Shown here: piece after piece, positions 11,403 through 22,850 of the stretch
Numbering within the stretch: position 1 is the first letter of the stretch
Layout: every line of letters starts with the position of its first letter
DNA from: Bostrychus sinensis
Lineage: Eukaryota; Chordata; Actinopteri; Gobiiformes; Eleotridae
DNA: 64,000 nucleotides
Assembly: GCA_020698575.1 (NCBI GenBank)
Contig: CM036244.1
Location: 31,656,034-31,720,033 of the forward strand
Reading direction: 5' to 3'
The notes under the pieces: model-generated
Database searches by the model: none
The model's input: only the letters and a program-made list of their open reading frames with translations
Told to the model about the DNA's origin: nothing
Translations under genes and position numbers: made by a program

Positions 11403-11935
11403 ATGTTTTCAAGAGAGAATTAGATGAGATTAGTAAAGACTCTGCCAAACCTTGGATTCCAGGCTTGTTTACCTTGTCTTATTACCTCCTGCTTTGTATC
11501 ATTTCACTTCAAATTTACAGAACGACTCAGCCAATCCAAATGTCAGTTTCTGAACCATGCACCTAACAGGAGGAGAGCTTGGCAATTAATGCAGTGTTTT
11601 CTCATGAGATGTACCGCACAATTCCTTGCAAATTTAAAGAAGATTATCGCCTTGTCTCTAAATCAGCATACGAGAAAGTCCTTGTTTATTAATGTGCTAT
11701 GTTGGAGGCGCTTTAGAGGAGCAGATTGTTGAGCTAACAGCCCTAAAATGCCACTGTGCTCTCCCTTCATAATGAACTAATGATTGTCATGCAGTGAGAT
11801 GTTAAGCCTTTGTCCATTTAATTGTGCGTCCAGATTGTTGCCGGGATAATTTTAGCCTTGACGCCAATAAACTGCGTGGAACTGGATTTCTGAAGAGCTT
11901 TTTAGCTTGAATGATGATGTGACCAGAGGAACAGT
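11403..11935. other. Candidate conserved non-coding block
   Basis: Mixed-composition unique sequence with motifs such as CATTTAATTGTGCGTCC and GCCTTGACGCCAATAAACTG (about 11814-11875), with no transposon ends. The 102-codon frame at 11424-11732 has no recognisable protein features. The texture resembles vertebrate developmental enhancers, but that is inference only. Confidence 0.3.
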
Positions 11936-12446
11936 GAGCTAAAGCTGTGGTTGATGGTTATGTTGCGTATGTGAAAGATTTCAAAGCCAACATTAAATTG
12001 CAGAAACACAGCAGGGGTGTTCTCGCTGAAAATAATGTACCAAATGGGTTGAGAGTATTGTAAGAATTACTGAGGCAAGCATTGAACAAGTGCAAATGGT
12101 TATGAAAATTGCAAACATTATACAGTATATAAACAGTGTTCTGTGGTTTATTGGTTTTCAGTGGGAATGTGTTGTTTGGACTATGGACCGTTTACGTGGC
12201 CTCTATAGAGTAATGAGTCTTTAGATGCTGCAATTATATGATGAAAGAGATGCAGCACTTGTCAACAAACTAACTAACATTGTTTATTTTATGTTGCCTA
12301 ATTACCTGCACACCACATGAAGAAAAAAAAACTTGCATAAAACGACAGACTTTAGATAAAAGATAAAGATTAAAAGGATAAAGAGAAAAAACACAAAAAA
12401 GACGGAGAACTAAAATAAAAGTAAAAAAACAAAAAACACTATAGGG
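11936..12446. other. Non-coding DNA with A-rich tract
   Basis: Nothing is recognised; 12320-12440 is strongly A-rich on the plus strand. Confidence 0.4.
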
Positions 12447-12722
12447 CATTGATTCTCAAACTTTTTACACCAAATACCACCTCGGAAAAAAATTGGCCAG
12501 CTGTAATTTTCTCAAACCAGGACGACACCAGGACCAAACTGGGACAAAATAAAGTTGAAATCATGCTAAACCATGTCTTTACCATTACAAAAACTGGACT
12601 AAACCAGATCTTAACCAGGACTAAACCTGCACTAACCCCAATTTAAGCAGGACTAAATCAAAATTACTAGAAGAAGCCTGCGTACCACCAATGGTACACA
12701 TACCATAGTATGAGAACTAATG
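12447..12722 (+). mobile_element. hAT-like miniature element, decayed
   Basis: The left end CATTGATTCTCAAACTTTTT and the right end (reverse complement of GTATGAGAACTAATG) form imperfect inverted repeats. Inner sequence (CCAAATACCACCTCGG, GCGTACCACCAATGGTAC) is typical of fish hAT elements starting CAGTGGTTCTCAAAC. The flanking octamers (CTATAGGG and CTATTCAT) match only in their first half, so no intact target duplication is claimed. Confidence 0.65.
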
Positions 12723-13779
12723 CTATTCATAGTATTCAGTCACATGACTTCTGCGTTCCATCAGAGGGCAAAACAAACATGGTGATGAGCAGCAGGCATG
12801 AGGCGATGCAGTCAAATAAGTATTTAGATGACATGACAACTCAGGGCAAAATGTAATATGGACTAAAACTACAAATATTGGGGACTTCTGATGTGTATGA
12901 GGCACCACTGCCCTGTTTGAGCTGCTGACAACAGCCAGGTCGTTGCCAGGACTTTGACTTTGAAAATCCATTTCCCTACCTCATGAAGCAAGCATAAAAA
13001 TCACTTTAAAGTTATTTTTTCATCAATCCGACGATTTGTTTCTGCGTTAGTTTTTCATCATAAAAGGTGAGAACAACTAACAGAGAGACACAAGCTGACG
13101 TTAGCTAACGCTAGCTTAAGGCAAATTCAGTTAAATATGTTCATCCTAAATACGTGTGTATTTACACAGGCTGTTCACCCTCCTCAGGGAGAGGGACTCA
13201 TTTAAGTCAACAGCATAAATCCAAATTCATCTTATTTCCGAGTCAGTTTTTCTGATAAGATTGAGCTGAAACACAGCTCTAACTTGAGTAAACAGTGGCT
13301 TCAGCTGACAGTCAGTGGAGTAATGTTAAATCAATGTGCTTGCCCTCCAAGGGGGTTCTGCCCTGCAGATGTGACGTCACTGTGAAACCTATGAATAGGC
13401 TAAATCTCTAAAGTCTACACATGCTTCCACCAATTTATTTTTATACCAAACTCATGGTCAGAGCAGTTTCCAAAAGACTGTCCCCTGCGGAGCTTCCTTA
13501 GGTGCAGAAAGCAGGGTAGTGAGGGGTTGAATTGTAATCTCCAGTTCTGCCACCAGATACTCCCAAAAAAGTCATAGCCCGCCTTTAGAAATGACACCAC
13601 AATGCCTTCTTAAACCTAAATCCTACACCAACCATTGCAAATGCCCTTGATCTTTAGTTTACCTCACTGTCAGAAATAGTTGTGATTACTAATGATAATT
13701 GCAAAGAAATTTAACTCCTGGTAAAAAAAAAAAAAAAAATCAATCATTGTAACTTATAGCTGTGGAGTCTATCCTTTCC
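12723..13779. other. Unique non-coding DNA
   Basis: No gene or clear repeat. A GACGTTAGCTAACGCTAGC palindrome-like motif lies near 13098, and a poly-A run at about 13723-13739. Confidence 0.4.
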
Positions 13780-14240
13780 AAGTAAATTTTAAGTTTGTGT
13801 GAGAGTGTTACCGGTGACCTCCTGTCTTTAAGAGGTCCAGTCTTCATCATATTTCACCACATTACCTCTCTCCGATCCAATTTGTTTTCTCCGGCAGCTC
13901 CTCTGAAAGTGCACAAAACTCACGTCTGTTTTGTAGGAAGTGAGAGAATGCACTCAAAGCCCGGCTATCCTCCCGAGATTCAACTCCTGCTTCCATATTT
14001 TCTCTCCAGCTGGTAGACAGAAATGTATGTCTAGACAAAGTGAATACCAACAAACACAAAATTCACTCGGTCCTCAAGGGGAGCTCATTATCAAAGCACT
14101 GCTGTCTTCAACAAAAGCGGGAAAGAGGTAACAACCAAACTTTACAAATTGCAGCTGAATCCACCTGGGTTTTGCACACGCTAACACTCTCCACACTACC
14201 TCCGCATCCAGGTAAAGACTCCCAGGTGGGATGGCTTTAA
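13780..14240. other. Candidate conserved non-coding block
   Basis: A moderately GC-rich unique block where several short frames overlap on both strands (13795-14016, 13862-14059, 13940-14131). None shows domain features, and their overlap argues for composition rather than coding. Function is unknown. Confidence 0.25.
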
Positions 14241-14704
14241 TCTTTCTCTTATCTCATTCATCTAATCCCTATTATGATAAATACCAATGAGATAATAGAT
14301 TCGGGTCAGATTTATTACACTGTAGACATTTAAATACAAAATAGCAGTGCAGGCAAAGGGAAAATTTGGTTAGGTTATATGTTTTTTTATGTTCTGGGGT
14401 GATTTTATAGACTGTGGGTTACTGTTGTTAAGCAAAATGAGCTGTGTGCGCATTTGGGTAAAGGATGTTTTTCAAATCACAATACATTATCATAGGAAAG
14501 CCATCAGTCACTAAAACCAATTCTGCACATCCATGATTTTGGCAAGTGGCAATAGATAGAGTCTGTGTGTGTGCTGTCAGTGAGCTGGTATGGAATTTAA
14601 GAAAGTGAGTCAATTTAAAGCCGGAAATGTGCACCACCTACAAGTGAAAAAAATATGTATATTATATTAAAATGTTTGTTAAACATAGATATTGCTTGAA
14701 GTGA
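14241..14704. other. Non-coding DNA, nothing recognised
   Basis: No gene, repeat end or conserved-looking motif was identified. Confidence 0.4.
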
Positions 14705-15058
14705 AAGTAACCAGATGTCCCCATTTGACAAGGACAGTCCCAGTTTTAGGCTCCTTTCCCCATGTCCCCAGACCAGGCCTGATGACAGGTTTGCTGGGGC
14801 TTTGGGCAAGAAGGCTTCACATGGGCCCCATTATAATAAAAAATATTAGAAAAAACACACTCATTTGTCTAAAGACTTTATCACTAAAACTATTTACAAT
14901 GCTTTTGTTAATAAAATAAATTGCCACGGAAATTGAAGACTTAAGCATCATGAAATGTTGTGAATTTCTGAAGCTCTTTTGTTTCTTGGTGAGTTCAAAT
15001 GCACTGTGATTATTGAAAAAACATTTGTCCCAGTTTTTGGGTCTAAATATCTAGTCAG
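14705..15058 (-). mobile_element. hAT-like miniature element related to the one at 22271
   Basis: Read on the minus strand from 15058, TGACTAGATATTTAGACCC and CAAAAACTGGGACAAATG match the start of the element at 22271. The other end (GTAACCAGATGTCCCC, 14707) is an inverted counterpart. The middle contains GGGGCTTTGGGCAAG and GGGCCCC sequence like that at 7680-8190, suggesting another repeat inserted within it. No target duplication is seen. Confidence 0.5.
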
Positions 15059-15091
15059 TTAGAAGCATATAATAAAGCTTGACAACTATGC

Positions 15092-15215
15092 AACTGCAAC
15101 AAGCTGGCCCCTGTCCAGGGTGTACCCCGCCTAAGACCCAAAGATACTGGGATAGGCTCCAGTCACCTGCAACCCCTAACATGAATAAGCTGAAGAAAAT
15201 GAATGAATGAATAAA
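15092..15215 (+). repeat. Fish interspersed repeat B, copy 2
   Basis: A good match to the family core (CTGTCCAGGGTGTACCCCGC from 15111, CTGGGATAGGCTCCAGTCAC from 15148), ending in a (GAAT)n tail at 15200-15213. It is the best-preserved plus-strand copy. Confidence 0.8.
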
Positions 15216-16185
15216 AGGAATATGCCACTGTATTTTTACTTCTTCACCTTCACATCCTATTGCTGTTTTCATAAACTGTAGTACTACAAAAAATCATTTT
15301 CAAATGTGTAGGTCTGTTTCTAAAATGAAAAAAAAAAAAACAAAACCATCAAATGAATACCTTGATGCACCTAAGTTTCTTCATGTATCTTTTTGATGAC
15401 AATGCCTGTAAAAAAGGTCTATAGGTATGCTCTAACACAAGCCTTCAAGTGTTTCATCTCTTCTTATTAAGAAGTGCAACTTTAAACTGTTTTTCCACCA
15501 CTAATCAATGCACAGACAATGACAAGCTGATGAATTAGAGCACATGACACTGAACGAATTCTGTGACACAATGTTGCTGAACCAGCCTTGAGACTCCACA
15601 GAGAAACAGTGATTTCAAAGAGCCTCCAGGGCGCATGAGGGGCATAAGAGTGTATGAAGAAAGCACTCAGAGGAAGAAAGCTGAGGACGGCTGGTGCTCA
15701 GAGTACATTACAGAACAGGCGAGGTCTAGAGCATACTTACAGCAGTTCTCAGAGCTGTGTTCTCTCTCCTAACAAGGACCTGAGCGGAGCATTGTTAAGC
15801 ATCACGCCTGGAGGATGCATCTCCACCATTACACACCTCCTTTGTACCGGTGCTTAGCTGGTTCTAATTATTATTCTGTTTTAAGGAACAGACACATCTG
15901 CTTTTTGCTATCGTAGTCAGGAATAATAATTTAGTTGACTTCAGGATTTCATTTTAATTTTTAATATTCCCTAGTGTTCAAAAGGTATGGTTTGATCGGC
16001 ACAAATGCTGACTGTCTTTGGTGAGGGGAAACTTTGCAGAAAGGTGGTGAAAGTTTTTAAAAGGTTACAAAAATGTTTTTACAACAGTGGGTAATTTGTA
16101 AAGCCAGTGGTAAGGGCACACATTGAGGATTTCTAAATGAAAATCTTGGAACACCTTTTGTGTGATAACTCTGGACAACTTCTAT
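15216..16185. other. Unique non-coding DNA
   Basis: No gene recognised. A GC-richer patch at about 15560-15850 has an open frame at 15654-15857 with no recognisable features. Confidence 0.4.
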
Positions 16186-16460
16186 AATAATAATGCATTA
16201 GTCTTATATAGCGCTTTTCTACACACTCAAAATCACTTTACAATTTGGTGAATTATTCATTCACACTCAGTGGTGGAAGCGTGGCTGCCATAGTGTGCCT
16301 ACGGCCCCTCTGACCACCACAAACTCACGATCACACTAACACAACACATTCACATTGGCAAGGTGGGTGAAGTGTCTTGCCCAAGGAAACAATGACAGTA
16401 TACAATGCAATGCCGGCAGAGGGGCTTGAACATCTCTACCAACTGAGCCACTGCCGCCCC
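16186..16460 (-). repeat. tRNA-derived SINE, copy 1 (minus strand)
   Basis: Read on the minus strand from 16460, GGGGCGGCAGTGGCTCAGTT then GGTAGAG is a tRNA-like head with an intact A box (TGGCTCAGTTGG). A degenerate B-box region follows near 16427. The body carries GTGTCCTTG-like and AAAGTGATTTTGAG motifs, and the element ends in AGCGCTATATAAGAC and an (ATT)n tail at 16186-16195. Related copies lie at 25733-25890, 27390-27440, 48370-48585 and 60826-61108. Confidence 0.85.
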
Positions 16461-16494
16461 ATTGCAAACCATCAATATTAATTTGGATCTTTAT
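16461..16494. other. Short spacer
   Basis: Unremarkable sequence between the SINE head and a LINE 3' fragment. Confidence 0.4.
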
Positions 16495-16562
16495 GCTGGA
16501 TGCCCTCTGTGACAGCCCTCTCCATTTATCTGGCCTTGAGACACTTGCTTTTTCTCCCTTGA
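16495..16562 (+). repeat. LINE 3' untranslated fragment, copy 1
   Basis: The phrase CTCTCCATTTATCTGGCCTTG followed by GAGACACTTGCTTT matches two other places in the window (31395-31480 plus, 20795-20882 minus). The shared order is CCCTC, CATTTATC, GGGCTTGGGA, then ACTGGCTTG. I associate this with the 3' part of RTE/Rex3-like fish LINEs. Confidence 0.5.
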
Positions 16563-17459
16563 TTCATTGAAATACACAATACAGTAAGTACTTATATTCC
16601 CTTAGAAAACTACATAAGAATAAAAGTAATTACTCTTTTAATTTTAATGCATATGAAAAAACAAACAAACAAAACTGATGAGAATATTTTAAATGGTGAA
16701 GAACTCCTAAAAAATTAAGAATCACTGACCTTTTGTTAACTAAGTGGCCTACTGATAAGTAATGATATAATACTCCTTAATAGTGGTTAGCTGAGATGCT
16801 ATGTAAACATTTGCAAAATAACAACTTAAGCTCTCTTTGCAACTGTGTAACCCATGTTGTCCCCATTTCATAAACCACAAACTTCACCAGACTCTATTCC
16901 TCTTTCTTTTAATTTCTTTTTCTAATCACTCAAACACCTTTTGCTGCTGCTGTTGCTAGGTTTTGAATCATAGACCATGACACACATGCATCGAGCTGCT
17001 GAGTGGAGCTGGAGTTACTTTAGATTTCACACAGTTTAGTGTCCATTGTTTCCAGGTTTATAGCTTAAAGTTTGATATTATGTGAGAAATTCTGCTTTTC
17101 AGAAAGAAACTGTCAAAGCATGTGGACCTAACTGAAACATTCGCACTAAGTATAAATATTTAATTAGAACGCTGGATATAGAAAGTTTTATATACTGTAG
17201 ATGCTATATGATGATAAAATGAGAACTTACAGTATTTTATCTAACCCAAAATAAAATAATAATAATAGAAAAACTTTAAGAACAAAGAGTACAGAGTTAT
17301 AATATACTTTGCTGACTTTTGGTTCCTTAGTCAGCATTTCTGCTAAGGCTTTATAACCACATAAGCCTGAGCAATTGAAATGGACTAAATGAGAATACAT
17401 TTTCCACTCTTCAACTTGTAAAATCCTCTTTGAGCTGAAATACTGCTTGAGTTTGGGCA
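16563..17459. other. AT-rich non-coding DNA
   Basis: Nothing recognised beyond low-complexity A and T runs. Confidence 0.4.
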
Positions 17460-18000
17460 TAATTCATGAACCAAAGGCCTTGGGGGGTTCAAATATGAGG
17501 TGCAACTCCGTACATCAAATTTTATCTTATCACCCTTCTCCTGAGAAAAAAAATCTAGTTTGTATCGAAGGCAGACACTGATGGAATCGAACATGTTACT
17601 ATCACTTTGGATGGTATGAAAGAAGAGAAAAAACTGACATGAGCAGACATGAACTTCGGATGGCCGGCCTTTCTGGGTCATTCAATCATTGGCTGTGATT
17701 GGTCGAGTGTTGACACAGAGGACTCCACACTTTGTTGGTTGGGATTTATAGACCCAAGTTTAAACACTGCTATACTCCACCAGCAGAGCGGCACACTGGG
17801 CTGATTCATAGGCTGTCCCCAGTATAATAAACCTTTGATAGGCCATTTGACTAATAATATACAACCTCTCATTCAAGTGGCAGCCCTCCCACCTTCTGCA
17901 TACACTAGTGTCACATAATGGACTCGGGCTGCTCATAACTCCATCTGATACTACAAGACACCAGGACAGCCATTTGCACAGAGGGTAGAATGACTGCTAT
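17460..18000. other. Candidate conserved non-coding block
   Basis: Unique sequence with ordered mixed composition and no repeat ends. It includes CATCAAATTTTATCTTATCA near 17514 and CATTGGCTGTGATTGGTCG near 17688, two CCAAT-type motifs (as ATTGG) close together. The two minus-strand frames covering it (17385-17681, 17678-17872) have no protein features. Regulatory role is inferred. Confidence 0.25.
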
Positions 18001-18195
18001 TTCATTCAGGACTGTGGGCTATTTGCTGCGAGTGGTAAACAAAGATAAAACTAAAGAAATGTTGTCTCTCTTGGTAGCAATTTTGGGAACTTTTATTCCT
18101 AACCTGTAGTGTTTTATTATGAATGTTGTTTTCAGTGTATTGTAGTAGTTTGAATGATTGTAAAAGTACCACAGAGCAGGCCAACTTTCGAATTA
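18001..18195. other. Left flank of the minisatellite
   Basis: Unique AT-rich DNA with no feature recognised. Confidence 0.4.
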
Positions 18196-19246
18196 TACTA
18201 GGGTCCCCTCAGGATTATGTCTTAACATTGTTCAGCTATAATACTAGGTTCCCCTCAGAAGTGTGCGCAGACATAATACTACAATCCCCTAAGGATCATA
18301 TCAAGACATTACTAAGGGGATCATGTTTGAACAATATACCCCCAGGGTCATACATATATGGACATTAGGGTCTCCTTAAGATCATGTTCATACATCGTAC
18401 TAGGGTCAAGTCAGATACATGTCTGGACATTATATTAGAGTCCCCTCAGGATCATTACTAGGGTCCTCTCGGAATCATGTTCAGAAATTTTACTAGGCTC
18501 TCTTCATAATCATGTCCAGGCATTAAACTAATGTTCCCTCAAGTTAATGTCTGGACATTATCTTTGGGGCCTCTCGGGATCATGTGGGAATTATTATAGG
18601 GTCCCCTCAGGATCATGGGCAAAGGGTCCCATCAGAATAATGTTTAGAAATTGTAATAGAATCTCCTCAGGATCATATCTGGACATTATAATAGCATCCC
18701 CTCAGGAGCATGTTTGGACATTGAACTATAATCCCCTCAGAATCATGTCTGGACATTATTCTAGGGTCCTCTTAAAAGAACCTTCAAACCCTCAGGTTCA
18801 TTCTTGACACTATAAAAGGATCTCCTCGGAATCATAGATGGATATTAAACTATGGCTACCCTTAAGATTATGCCTAGAAAATACACTAGAGTCCCCTCGG
18901 GATCATGTCTGGGTCCCCTCAGAATCATATCTGGACATCAAACTACAGTCCACTTAAGATCATGTCTGAATTAGGGTCCCTTCAGGATCATGGCCAGAAC
19001 TTTGCCATGGTCCCATCAGGATTTTCCTCGGATATCATATTAGGGCCCCTTTTAGAATCAAATCAGGATCTTGCCAGGATTATGTCCAAACAATACACTA
19101 CAATTTCATCAGGATCATCGCAGGACAATATACCCAGGTTCCCTCCGGATCATGTCCGCACATCATACTTCAAGATCATGTATAGATATTATATTATGAG
19201 CCCCTCAGGATCATGTCAGTTCAAAGTAGTAAATCCCTCTAAGTTT
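18196..19246. repeat. Highly diverged minisatellite, unit about 35 bp
   Basis: About 1,050 bp made of roughly 27-30 head-to-tail copies of one unit. The unit reads as TACTAGGGTCCCCTCAGG, then ATCATGTCTGGACATTA. Where neighbouring units are intact, for example from 18671 to 18775, the spacing is exactly 35 bp. Copies differ by substitutions, small indels and partial deletions, so no two are identical; the array is old and no longer homogenised. Each unit carries the short palindrome ATGTC-TG-GACAT. Open frames across it (18123-18368, 18547-18807, 18905-19249) are by-products of the repeat and are not genes. Confidence 0.9.
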
Positions 19247-20794
19247 TGAGTGAAGAAACACTCTCAAGTTCAGCTTGAATCTACACTAACGTTGTTGTTT
19301 GCCATGTTGTTTACCAAGTAACATTTGCTCCTTGCTGTCATCACCATAGGCAGTTATTACACCAAAAACATGCCCATACCTGTCAGTATCTTCTCACATT
19401 GTGCTGTAAGTCCACTCCAGCAGTGATGCAGAGGGAATCATAGAGCTTTTAGAAAGACAAGTTTGTGACCTATAGTGTCTAGTGAGTAGGTAGCTGTTGC
19501 ACACGGTAAGTAGTGCTTGACCTTTGACAAAGACTTTCAGAAAAGCACAAATTTTGCAAGTAATTTAACTGCACATTTTGCCTACCCAAGCTTTAAAGTG
19601 TTCTATAATACTACTTCTTTTCAACCACAATTACTTTAAACCATGCTTCTCCAAACTTGGCAAAGACACAGTTTCATTTAATTCTCATAATCCTCTAGCA
19701 CTGTGAAAACAACCTCATTTGAACCTCACAAAGTGCTGTATAAACACAGCATTGTAATACAAACAACAATCCCCATTACAGGAATTAGCCATAAATTTAA
19801 GTGAAAGCCATACATTTAGGAGAAAATACACAAGCCATTATACAAACAGAACAAGATAATAAAAAGTAATAAACATTACACGCGAGAAAAAAAAATTAAA
19901 AATACTAGTTTGTTTTGCACAGTGAAGTTCAATCTCAATAAAGATGTCCTTTTTGCATGTGATTATAACATTAAATAATTTGTCTACCTGGTCAGATGGT
20001 GTAAGGGTTTGAAGATCTGACAGGTCTAGTGGATGTGAGGTGGAAGAGGACACAAGGGGGTGCTGTTCAGGTCAGGGGTGGGCTACTTATGATTGGTAAT
20101 GGGACACTTGCAGTTTGACCTCTTTATTACAGTATCAAACGTCAGTATCCTTGTGACTCTTTTGTGCTACCAAGAGGCACTTCTTCAAAGCTCTGCTACA
20201 ATTAACTAACTACACAGTCAGACATGAGACTGCAGCTCTCATCCGTCCACGCAAAGCTGCATCACCACACAGTCCTTGTCAATAATAGTTCATACAAAAC
20301 CAAATTTATTGTAACAGTCGAGGTCATATTGGCATGTCTGCACCATTGGCATCAACTGTATTTGGCTACTTGCAACCAATGTTGTAGCAATCAGTGTATT
20401 ATACAAAGAGAATGCTCTTTTGTTTTTGTTTGTTTTTCAAACATTTTGCATATTTTATCTTGGAATATATATTTTTTATCACACAACAAGATGCTCCTTT
20501 TTATTTTTCTGTTTCACACTTTTCATTTTTGCACAACGATTATTTATAGTCCAATCAACACATGGCAGAATGTAGCTCCGCCTTTTTGAAAGTGGACCAC
20601 AGAGTTGGGACCCTCCAGCAACCCTCCCATAATTGACACAGTACTGTACATATTTTGGGGACCAAAACACCCCTGTATCGTATTGTACTTAAGTGACTGC
20701 CCAAAACCACAATAAATTAAAACAGTGTTGTAAACAATAGGCAAAAAGGACTCCCATGAATAAAATTATGATAAATTCATACAGGAGAAGAACC
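19247..20794. other. Unique non-coding DNA
   Basis: No gene or repeat family recognised. The 121-codon frame at 20224-20589 is low-complexity, rich in F, H and L from T-rich DNA, and is not believed to be coding. Confidence 0.4.
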
Positions 20795-20882
20795 CAGTCT
20801 TCCCATGCAGTGACAGGGGGTCACAAGCCAGAGTACTCTTCACACTATTCCCCAGCCCGGATAAATGAAGAGGGTTGCACCT
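20795..20882 (-). repeat. LINE 3' untranslated fragment, copy 2
   Basis: On the minus strand from 20882, GTGCAACCCTCTTCATTTAT, CCGGGCTGGGGAATAG, then ACTCTGGCTTGTGACCCC is the fullest version of the phrase shared with 16495 and 31395. Its truncated 5' side and lack of coding sequence fit a short 3' remnant of an RTE/Rex3-like LINE. Confidence 0.55.
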
Positions 20883-20884
20883 TG

Positions 20885-21315
20885 AGTAGTATTTTATTTT
20901 ATTCATGCTTGTTTGAGTAATCCTGCATGCTTATGCCATCTCTTTCTCAAGATCTATAAACGGTCGGTCTCGCTGCTCTAGGTAGAGACGTGAAACCAGG
21001 AGGTGCTCCTGCACATTTCTAAAACCCATACACCATCAATGGACTAATTCTGAGAAGTTCAGCTTTTAAATTGCCGTCATTTATCTGCATCATGTTGGTA
21101 ATAGCTGTGCTAAATAACCATTTTATTCTTTGTCTAGTCCCTACCATTGTCAGCAGTGGCCAACAAACCCCGAATCCAAGCATTCTCTGCTTCCCAAAAA
21201 GATCTTTTCCATACATATAAATTTTCTTAAGTTATAAAAGGTGAAATTAAAAAAAAGTATCCAAAAATATTTCAAAAAGCCTGAAAAAAAAAAAAAACAT
21301 AATATGTCCCCTTTA
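20885..21315 (+). mobile_element. Miniature element, family A, copy 3
   Basis: The 5' part (TTCATGCTTGTTTGAGTAAT near 20901) parallels copies 1 and 2. The 3' part (CTAGTCCCTACCATTGTCAG near 21135, TCCAAAAATATTTCAAAAAG near 21260, ATAATATGTCCCCTTTAA at the end) parallels the copies at 31138 and 43195. This copy therefore joins the two groups into one family. Confidence 0.7.
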
Positions 21316-22262
21316 ACAGTAGGGTACTTTTTTTTATATATATATAAATAAATTCACCTTCCTTTTCCCCTGTTTTTTAGAATGAAAATGATACCACTTG
21401 GAGCAGCTGTCAGTGGTAAGAAAACTTTATTGGTACTGGCTTTATAGATATTGGATGACTGGTTTTATTGTAGGCAGTGTACAGAGTGGGCTCATTCCTT
21501 CCACTGCTGTATGCTTTGTTAAGGGGACATAGGCATAAAAATATACTTATAATGATATGCTCCCCTTGTCTCCAGCGAGTGCAATGTAAGGGTGTTTATT
21601 TAGTGCAGGTAATAATTAAGATAATTACTGACTTCTATCAGACGTTATTGAGCGCCACTGAACACAGTGTATGACAGAGGCTGTCACCTTAAAGTATAGA
21701 ACAAAAGAGCTCTGAGGAGAGGTGAGACATGTTCATTAGTGCACATGTATTGTACCTGTGGAATGCAACTAATAAGTCTGCGCAAAGGTTGAAGGTGATA
21801 TGTTAAGTAAGATAGTTGGCTTGTTAATTAGACAAGAATTTTAGTTCAACTGCATGCCAAAAAGGTAATTTACACTTTGTATGTTGTATTGTTGTATACA
21901 TATTGTATGTTTATACATTTATGTGCTAATTACCTTAAATGTGTGTGTATATAAGCTATGCATTTTGGCAATAAGTTAAAGCAGAACTCAGGAAGCTTTT
22001 TCTACCTTAAATAAACTGTTTTGCAGTTCATGTGATGGTTAAATCTGTTGCTGTTGGGGGGAATAAAGCACCCTGCAGTTCCCTCTGCCAGGCCTGGGCC
22101 GAAAACAGCACTTGCAAGTATGAAAATAAGGAAAATGAGGCAAAAACAGGAAAGAAACACCATATGTTACTGAATGCACTGAATGTGGCATCTCAGACTG
22201 ATAGTTGATGTTGTAAGTAAGTTATTAGATAAGCATTTCGGCTCCAGTAGATCATTAGAGAT
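21316..22262. other. Non-coding DNA with a possible small hairpin element
   Basis: At 21856 TGCCAAAAAGGTAATTTA is followed about 90 bp later by TAATTACCTTAAATG and GCATTTTGGCA, an interrupted inverted pair that may be a decayed miniature element. Nothing else is recognised. Confidence 0.35.
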
Positions 22263-22542
22263 CCCTAGATTAGGGTGACCAGATTTCTAGACCCAAAATT
22301 GGGACATATACATACATATATTTACAAATCACAGTGCATTTGAGAAAAAGTAAAAAAAAAAAAAAAAAATCCATACAATCTGCTGTCAAATAATGATGTT
22401 GTAAATGCATTTAGTGACTTTAAGTTTTTAGATAAATGATTTTAAGTTTCCTATGCCTTTCTCTTGATTGAAAACTGGGACATATTAGTGTTATAGGGAG
22501 GACAAGAAGCCTATAGGGACACATGCTCACCCTACCCTAGAT
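22263..22542 (+). mobile_element. hAT miniature element with perfect 8-bp target-site duplication
   Basis: The element itself is 22271-22534 (264 bp). It begins TAGGGTGACCAGAT and ends ATGCTCACCCTA, imperfect inverted repeats. CCCTAGAT is present as an exact octamer immediately outside both ends (22263-22270 and 22535-22542), the 8-bp duplication diagnostic of hAT insertion. It is non-coding with an internal poly-A run, and related to the sequence at 14705-15058 and the lone end at 7452. Confidence 0.9.
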
Positions 22543-22609
22543 AACTTAAAAATATTGCATTGACATTGCCAAAGGTGCAATATCACTGAAAATTATGCAA
22601 GTAAAAAGC

Positions 22610-22850
22610 ATGACCCCTATTCCAATTACTTTAGAACAATGTGTAAAATGTAATTACCACTAATTATAATAAACAGTTTGCAAATCTCATTTAACTATAT
22701 TTTATTCACAAAGGTGATGACACTAAAATAATTTACCTTTTCATTAATTTTTATTTTTTATTTTTGATGGCAGCAACACATCTCAAAAAACTTGGGACAA
22801 GGCAACAAAAAAGAAAAAAAATTCAGTAATAAAAACAGCTGTAGTGAGCA
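22610..22850 (+). repeat. Fragment of a common fish interspersed DNA repeat
   Basis: The ordered motifs CCCCTATTCCAATTACTTTA, GTGTAAAATGTAA, AGTTTGCAAATCTCATTTA, GGCAGCAACACATCTCAAAA and CTTGGGACAAGGCAACAAAA match a repeat I know from many teleost genomes (opening with ACCCCAATTCCAATGAAGT-like sequence). It is 5'-end material only and the far end is missing. Its class is not determined here. Confidence 0.5.

Noticed and set aside
18123..19249. Three plus-strand open frames rich in SG, H and Y
   Set aside because: They are translations of the 35-bp minisatellite; 35 is not a multiple of 3, so the frame rotates between units and no selection for a protein is possible.
20224..20589. 121-codon plus frame
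   Set aside because: Low-complexity F, H and L composition from T-rich DNA; no domain, no splice or signal support.
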